From Palsa-360 sp963719875 (GTDB lineage: Bacteria > Acidobacteriota > Terriglobia > Acidiferrales > UBA7541): a stretch of DNA of 64,000 bases. The position numbers were made by a program, and so were the translations under genes. Location of the stretch: contig CAVRDJ010000004.1 of NCBI GenBank assembly GCA_963719875.1, positions 1,860,001 to 1,924,000 of the forward strand. The letters are read 5' to 3'. This document shows positions 59,045 to 64,000 of this stretch, one piece after another (the stretch's first letter is position 1; the number at the start of each line of letters is the position of its first letter). A model generated the notes under the pieces. It had not been told where the DNA came from and searched no databases. It saw only the letters and a list, made by a program, of their open reading frames with translations.

Positions 59045-60256
59045 TCACGGGCGGAGCTTCGACAGTTTTTCGGCGCAGGCGGCCAGCGTCGATTCTTTCT
59101 TGCAGAACGTGAAACGAACCTGGCGGGCTCCCATGGCCGAATCGTCGTAAAAGCTCGAACCGGGCACGACAGCGACTCCAATTTTCTCGACAAGATATCT
59201 CGAGAAAGAAAGATCGTCCGGAAAGTTGAATCCCGAAATATCGGTCATGATGTAATAAGCGCCGGCAGGTTTGAAGCAGCGGAAACCGGCGTCCGCCAGG
59301 ATGGCCAGCATGCGGTCGCGCTTCACGAGATAGGTCTCGGCGAGCTTTTGGTAATAGCTGGGCGGCAATTCGAGGGCGACCGCGCCGGCCTGTTGCAGCG
59401 GGGCCGCGGCGCCGACCGTCAAGAAATCGTGCACCTTGCGAATCGGAACGGATGCGTCCGGCGGGGCAATGGCCCAGCCGACGCGCCATCCGGTGACGCT
59501 ATAAGTTTTGGACATTCCGTTGACGGTGATCGTGCGGTCGCGCATGCCGTCGAGCGAGGCCATCGAGATGTGCTTGGTGCCGTCAAAAATAATGTGCTCG
59601 TAAATTTCATCGGTGACGGCGAAGGCGTTCCAGCGCACGCAGAGGTCGCGGATGAATTCCAGTTCTTCGCGGGAGAATACTTTTCCCGTGGGATTGTTGG
59701 GCGTGTTGACGATAATGGCTTTTGTCCTGGGGCCAAACGCGCGCGTGAGTTCGTCGCGGTCGAAATTCCAGCCCGGCGGCTGAAGCTGCACGAAGCGCGG
59801 CGTGGCGCCGGAGAGAATCGCGTCGGGACCGTAATTTTCGTAGTGCGGCTCGAAGATCACGACTTCGTCGCCGGGATTGATGATCCCCATCATCGCCGCC
59901 ATCATGGCTTCGGTCGAGCCGCAGGTGACGGTGATTTCGCGCTCCGGATCGACGCGCACACCCTGCGTGCGCTCGAATTTCCGGGCGATGGCGTCGCGCA
60001 ATTCTTTCGCGCCCCAGGTAATGGCGTACTGATTGATGTCGTCGGAGATGGCCTGGCGGGCGGCTTCCTTGACTTCCGGCGACGCGGGAAAATCCGGGAA
60101 TCCCTGCGCCATGTTGACCGCGTCGTATTGCAGGGCCAGGCGAGTCATCTCCCGAATCACGGATTCGGTGAATCGCTCGGCCTTGGCGGACAGCGCTCGC
60201 CGTACCCCGGCCGCAATCTGACTCGCGCCTGTGGTGGACACTTCGCCCGCGCTCAA
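59045..60256 (-). CDS. Class I/II PLP-dependent aminotransferase
   Basis: A 403-residue fold-type I aminotransferase. Visible are NMAQGFPDFPASPEV (substrate-binding loop), TCGSTEAMMAAMM, NTPNNPTGKVF, AVTDEIYEHIIFDG (Asp for the pyridine nitrogen), SKTYSVTGWRVGW with the Schiff-base lysine, and the C-terminal arginine in VRFTF. The sequence resembles the kynurenine/methionine aminotransferase group (YbdL-like), so the amino donor may be an aromatic amino acid, methionine or glutamine. Its ATG overlaps the transglycosylase stop (ATGA). Confidence 0.92.
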   Translation of the reverse strand: MSAGEVSTTGASQIAAGVRRALSAKAERFTESVIREMTRLALQYDAVNMAQGFPDFPASPEVKEAARQAISDDINQYAITWGAKELRDAIARKFERTQGVRVDPEREITVTCGSTEAMMAAMMGIINPGDEVVIFEPHYENYGPDAILSGATPRFVQLQPPGWNFDRDELTRAFGPRTKAIIVNTPNNPTGKVFSREELEFIRDLCVRWNAFAVTDEIYEHIIFDGTKHISMASLDGMRDRTITVNGMSKTYSVTGWRVGWAIAPPDASVPIRKVHDFLTVGAAAPLQQAGAVALELPPSYYQKLAETYLVKRDRMLAILADAGFRCFKPAGAYYIMTDISGFNFPDDLSFSRYLVEKIGVAVVPGSSFYDDSAMGARQVRFTFCKKESTLAACAEKLSKLRP

Positions 60257-62745
60257 TGCACTTCACCTGTTTCTTCCGGCGTTTCACTCGCCGCGGACGG
60301 GGGCGCGGTCACGGTTTTCGCCGGCCCGTTGACCGGGAGGCGCGTCTGCTGCTGATCGGCGGCGCGCGGCGGTCCATATACTATTCGGTACACTTCCGAG
60401 TTGCGGATCACGATCTGCACGTACTCCCTTGTCTCGGTGAACGGAATGGATTCCACGAACTCCGCCGTCTCGAGATAATTCTGGCCCGCGGTCCATTGCC
60501 CCACGCGGTCCTCACCGGCATTGTAGGCTGCCAGGGCCGCCTCCGGCGTTCCGAAGGCCTGGATCAGATTGGCCAGGTAGCGCGAACCAAGCATTAAATT
60601 GTAACCCGGATCGGTGAGTCGCGTGCGCGCATAGCGAACTTTTAATTGGCGCGCCACTTTGGAGGCCGTAGTGGGCTCGACTTGCATCAGACCGATCGCG
60701 CCCGCGTGCGACATCGCTTTCGATTCAAACGCGGACTCCTGCCGAATCAGTCCGGCGACCAGCATCGGGTCCAATTGATTGCTCGCCGCCGCGCTGCGTA
60801 GATTCAATTCATAGGGGAGAGGAAACGCCGAGCGCCAGGCGTCATTCGGAATGTCCGCGATGCGCCGCGCCTCAAGCTGAGGAATGGCCTGCCGCACGGC
60901 TGCCATGCCGGCGCCGTAATGCCCGGCGGCAATCGCGGCGCCGGCCGCGTCGAGCAGGAATTTCGGCGCATGAGTCGTAGCGTAAGCGGCCCGATATTCC
61001 AGCTCCGCGGAAGCATCGAAAGCAATGTCGCTGAGCGCGCGAGCGCGGGCCTGCCGCTCTTCCGTGGCCGTCTCTACCGGCTGATCGAGCGGCGGCAGAG
61101 GCGGCGCGGGAGGAATCGTCAAACGCAAATCACCGGGAATCACCGGCGAAGCGCCAATCCCGTCCGGCTCCGGACGCACGCGCTCGGCGGCCTTGGCTCC
61201 AAAATAGGTCAGAGGAAATCGATTGGCGGCGGCGAGATAAAAATTTCGCGCGTGCTCCGGGTTTCCCGAGCGCTCGTAGGAACGCCCGAGCCAGTACAGT
61301 GCGTCCTGCACGTAACTCGACAGGGGAAACCGGCGGACGTAGGCTTCCAGCATATCCGCAGCTTCGGGTTTGCGATCCAAATAGGCAATCCACGCCAGGC
61401 GCCACTCGGCGGTGGACGCGTTTCTCCCGTCCGGTGAAATGTCCAGTGAACGGCGATAAAATTCCGCGGCGCGCGCGCGATCCAGGTTCACCCAATAAAA
61501 GTTGCCGGCTCCAAACAGCGCGTCCGCGGTCCAGGAGCTTTGCGGATAGCGTTTCACGAGTTGGTCGACATCGTCGAGCAACTGCGCTTCGAGTTTTAAC
61601 CCGCGATGGGCTTGCGCGATAGAGAAAATGCGCTCGGCGTCCAGTTCGGGATCGGCGATGGAAATTTCGGCCAGTTGGTCGAGCTTGCCTCCCAATTCGA
61701 CTTCGCACTGCACGATGCGAAGGTCGGCGCGCTGATGGTCCGTGCCCGACAACTTCGGAAGCAGGCTGGCGAATTCCGTGCTCGCCTCGCGCCAGCGCTT
61801 GGCGACGTAGAACGCCTCGGCCCGCGCGATCTGCGTTTGCAGGGGCACGCCGGGGAAGGACTCGCCGAGCGCGGATTGCAGCGCCGGAATTCTCAGCGCC
61901 GCCTCTTTCGCCTCATCGTTCAGCGGAAAGCGGTAGTAGAGGTCCAGATAATCCGCGGCCGCTGCGACGGGCTTTTCGGCTTTCGTCGCGGAAATTTTTT
62001 CATGCGCCTGCGCGCGCAACAAAAGCAGAGCCGGCTTTGCACCCGTATTCGGATCGGCATCCAGCGCCGCCAGGGCCTCTCCGCCCTTCCCGATTGTCAA
62101 AGCCGTCTGCGCCAAAGCCGTGACAGTTAGTTCGGTCATCGCGCTGTCGGGAAAATCTCGCAGAATACTTTGGAACTGTTCGAGCGCCGCTTCTTTCTGC
62201 CCGAGATCGAGAGAATCCTGCGCCTGCCAATACAGCACATATTCGCGGAGCAACTTATCGCCGGTGGCCTTGCGCAACCAGCCCAACGCCAAATCCGGTT
62301 TGTCACGCATGAGATCGTAATAGCCGAGGGCGAGCGCCGCACGGGCGCTGGTTTCAGATTTCGCATTTCGCGCAGCAAGTGCAGAAAGCGCCGCGTACGT
62401 GGTCGCGTTCGGCTGGTCGCGGAGCGCACGTGAAAGTTGCGCGAGTTGCTTTTCGAGAAGGTCCGCTCCCGAAATCGCGGCAGCCGTCGATGGCTTTTTC
62501 GGCGCCGCCCGCTTGGTTGCAGATTTTTTTGCGGATTTCCTGGCCGTCTTTGCGGGAATTTGCGCACGGGCCTGCGGCACGGCAAATAGGGACAGAGCCA
62601 CAGCAACAACACCTGTCAGGATGTGGAAGTGGACAGATTTCCGGGCAAGTGAGTCCGCACTACCGGCGCAGGACGGGAGAGGGATAAGGATACTCGCCGA
62701 GCGCTTGCGGATCTCCACCGCCCAATATTTCCACCATCCAGTCAT
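60253..62745 (-). CDS. Soluble lytic murein transglycosylase with TPR-like superhelix (Slt-like)
   Basis: A periplasmic peptidoglycan-cleaving enzyme. A signal-like segment (FHILTGVVAVALSLFAVPQA-RAQ) is followed by a Lys/Ala-rich linker, a ~450-residue helical superhelix and a C-terminal SLT domain: LVAGLIRQESAFESKAMSHA (catalytic Glu), AIGLMQVEPTTASKVAR, AALAAYNAGEDRVGQW, ETREYVQIVIRNSEVYRI. There is no conventional start just before the signal segment; the nearest in frame are GTG 62718 and ATG 62745, both inside the upstream gene, so the start is uncertain. The stop overlaps the aminotransferase start. Confidence 0.85.
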   Translation of the reverse strand: MTGWWKYWAVEIRKRSASILIPLPSCAGSADSLARKSVHFHILTGVVAVALSLFAVPQARAQIPAKTARKSAKKSATKRAAPKKPSTAAAISGADLLEKQLAQLSRALRDQPNATTYAALSALAARNAKSETSARAALALGYYDLMRDKPDLALGWLRKATGDKLLREYVLYWQAQDSLDLGQKEAALEQFQSILRDFPDSAMTELTVTALAQTALTIGKGGEALAALDADPNTGAKPALLLLRAQAHEKISATKAEKPVAAAADYLDLYYRFPLNDEAKEAALRIPALQSALGESFPGVPLQTQIARAEAFYVAKRWREASTEFASLLPKLSGTDHQRADLRIVQCEVELGGKLDQLAEISIADPELDAERIFSIAQAHRGLKLEAQLLDDVDQLVKRYPQSSWTADALFGAGNFYWVNLDRARAAEFYRRSLDISPDGRNASTAEWRLAWIAYLDRKPEAADMLEAYVRRFPLSSYVQDALYWLGRSYERSGNPEHARNFYLAAANRFPLTYFGAKAAERVRPEPDGIGASPVIPGDLRLTIPPAPPLPPLDQPVETATEERQARARALSDIAFDASAELEYRAAYATTHAPKFLLDAAGAAIAAGHYGAGMAAVRQAIPQLEARRIADIPNDAWRSAFPLPYELNLRSAAASNQLDPMLVAGLIRQESAFESKAMSHAGAIGLMQVEPTTASKVARQLKVRYARTRLTDPGYNLMLGSRYLANLIQAFGTPEAALAAYNAGEDRVGQWTAGQNYLETAEFVESIPFTETREYVQIVIRNSEVYRIVYGPPRAADQQQTRLPVNGPAKTVTAPPSAASETPEETGEVH

Positions 62746-63583
62746 AAAAGTAGTCCACTGGATGCCCCTGGATGGATTGGAACCGGCGATCGTATTCTTT
62801 GTGAGCCTTCTCAATGTCATCACGCAGTCTGAAACACAAATCCTTGTTCTCGCGCCCGAGCCGTACGTCTTCCGGACGCAGCATCCGGATATCCTGCATG
62901 GATACCTTGGCGACGCGGAAGGCGCGCCGGTGCAATTCTTGCTCTTCCGGTGGCAGCGAGTCGAGATCAAAAACGGGCGCCGCTTCCACCGGTTCAACTG
63001 CAGCGTGCTCCTCAACGGCCGGATACGCCTCTCCGGGAAGATCCAGTTCAAAATCCGGCGCCGGATCGTGCAGAGTTACCGGCATGGGATCATTTAGAAA
63101 TACCGGCTCCAAAGAGGCAGCAGGCCCGCCAGCCGCAGACATTTCAACGGCCGGCGCAATATCGGAAAACGCAGGAGGCTCAACCGGAGGAGGAATTTCA
63201 GAAACTGCCGGCGCGGGCGCCGCCCACGAAGTCTCTTTCCTGGGATGCGCGGGCGCGGGCGGAGGCTGCTCGAATCCACGAGCCGGCGGCGCACTCATGG
63301 AAGGCACACGCAGAATCTCGGATTCAAACGGCATGCGCATGGCGGGCTGCAACGCGCTGGTCACAAATCGGGAAAGGACTTCGAGTGTAGCGGCGAGCGA
63401 AGCCGCGGACGTCTGGGCGCGCAGCATCGAAGGCAACGCGTTGCTGGCGCGGCTGCTCGCGCAGGCGGCCACCATGTCGTTGACCGCCTGGTGCAATTCG
63501 TCCGCAGTGCGCTGAATTTTCTCGAGGTTGTCCCGCAGCGTTCGCGATACGGCCTGCTCGACTGTGTTTGGATCTGCCGCCAT
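62660..63583 (-). CDS. Hypothetical protein with Pro-rich linker
   Basis: A ~307-residue protein. The N-terminal ~95 residues are helical (EQAVSRTLRDNLEKIQRTAD, then SLAATLEVLSRFVTSAL), the middle is a low-complexity Pro/Ala/Glu region, and the last ~95 residues (EEQELHRRAFRVAKVSMQDI ... EKAHKEYDRRFQSIQGHPVD) form a conserved-looking helical domain often found in acidobacterial and deltaproteobacterial proteins without assigned function. ATG 63583 is chosen because GGGAGG lies upstream; the frame extends to 63655. It overlaps the transglycosylase gene in another frame. Confidence 0.65.
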   Translation of the reverse strand: MAADPNTVEQAVSRTLRDNLEKIQRTADELHQAVNDMVAACASSRASNALPSMLRAQTSAASLAATLEVLSRFVTSALQPAMRMPFESEILRVPSMSAPPARGFEQPPPAPAHPRKETSWAAPAPAVSEIPPPVEPPAFSDIAPAVEMSAAGGPAASLEPVFLNDPMPVTLHDPAPDFELDLPGEAYPAVEEHAAVEPVEAAPVFDLDSLPPEEQELHRRAFRVAKVSMQDIRMLRPEDVRLGRENKDLCFRLRDDIEKAHKEYDRRFQSIQGHPVDYFYDWMVEILGGGDPQALGEYPYPSPVLRR

Positions 63584-63655
63584 ACCCGTGCGCCTCCCGA
63601 CGGGTGCGGGCTGTACTTGCAGCCCGCCAGAACTAACGCTGGCCTCAAACTCCAT

Positions 63656-63825
63656 TATCGGAACTGCCGGGAAGTATTGTCAACTCGGCATCGGATGAAG
63701 GTTTCGGTCCGGGTACTGAAGGTTAGAGGCTGGAGGTTAGAGGTTGGAGGCTCGAATTCTCAGCACAATAGCTCACAGTTGGAATGAACACTCGTTCCGA
63801 GAAGCCGAGTTTTAGTGAAAGTATT
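63656..63825. other. Spacer between the hypothetical gene and ssrA
   Basis: Only a short internal repetition is seen (gttagaggctggaggttaga ... ggttggaggct at 63721-63752). No gene. Confidence 0.5.
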
Positions 63826-64000
63826 TGGAGGCGGGGGGAGTTGAACCCCCGTCCGAAAAGCGCTACGGCTCGAAGCCTACATGCTTAGCTCAATTCCGTT
63901 TGTTTCGCCAGCCACGCTCAGAATGAGCAAGAAACGCGACCGGCTAGCCCGATTGGTTCTCGCCGTCTCGCCGCGGACCGAGACTTGACGGCCAGCCTAC
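63826..64000 (-). ncRNA. ssrA: tmRNA, 3' portion (continues beyond window)
   Basis: Minus-strand 3' end of transfer-messenger RNA, which rescues stalled ribosomes with SmpB. The 3' tRNA-like part reads CGGACGGGGGTTCAACTCCC then CCCGCCTCCA, with an encoded CCA (63826-63828) and the typical preceding GCTAAGCATGTAGGCTTCGA. The rest upstream contains the 3' pseudoknots. The peptide-tag frame and 5' half lie beyond base 64000. Confidence 0.9.

Noticed and set aside
1..64000. CRISPR array
   Set aside because: No regularly spaced short direct repeats with unique spacers were seen; all repeats found are palindromic elements, tandem pairs or dispersed copies.

Overview
The window looks like chromosomal DNA of an Acidobacteriota bacterium (Terriglobia-like, perhaps a Koribacter/Sulfotelmatobacter-type genome). 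This is inferred from moderately high GC, a PknB-type kinase fused to a TolB-like domain and TPRs, many secreted TPR, Kelch and Ig-like proteins, and dozens of small palindromic intergenic repeats of the 'caggcttcagcctg' type. No marker was searched, so the assignment is moderate. Both ends are cut: groEL is truncated at the left and ssrA (tmRNA) at the right.

Region 1 (1-6.5 kb): the 3' end of groEL and its terminator are followed by an accessory island. It begins with a two-gene ATPase + DUF4435/TOPRIM-like operon that best matches the anti-phage system PARIS (AriA/AriB). Then come three toxin-antitoxin modules on the minus strand: vapBC, an Unstab_antitox/ParE pair whose toxin is frameshifted, and higBA whose toxin is truncated. 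A ~250-bp direct repeat brackets these modules and makes the higB breakpoint. A cluster of REP-like 'tcccgtagggacg' units and a WXXGXW-repeat protein close the island.

Region 2 (6.5-19 kb): a REC-PAS-GGDEF-EAL c-di-GMP protein, a secreted protein of unknown function, a pirin, a multi-pass GT-C-like membrane protein, a methyltransferase, a DinB-family protein, a GYD-domain protein and a RibBA whose GTP cyclohydrolase II half looks degenerate. Intergenic spaces here are full of MITE-like and inverted-repeat elements, some nested.

Region 3 (19-34.7 kb): a translationally coupled minus-strand operon (M16 catalytic subunit, M16 non-catalytic subunit, small membrane protein, ComEA-like protein), a DUF2520 dehydrogenase divergent from an HpnB-like glycosyltransferase, an ABC-2 type exporter operon whose ATPase seems to use a CUG start, the kinase/TPR protein, a second vapBC with a clear operator, uvrB and two unknown proteins.

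Region 4 (34.7-48.2 kb): a lipoprotein with Ig-like and Kelch repeats, an AsmA-like protein, rnc-lepB, two secreted TPR proteins, and an ECF sigma / anti-sigma / TonB-like cluster in which the anti-sigma factor itself carries a TonB_C-like tail.

Region 5 (48.2-64 kb): a DUF1932 dehydrogenase, a cytochrome c-Vgb-propeller fusion, an extradiol-dioxygenase-like protein, a CPXCG zinc protein, a periplasmic cyclophilin, tRNA-Ala(GGC) beside a duplicated tRNA 3' fragment, a beta-CASP ribonuclease-like protein, one complete insertion sequence, a TPR protein, and the aminotransferase / lytic transglycosylase operon ending beside ssrA.
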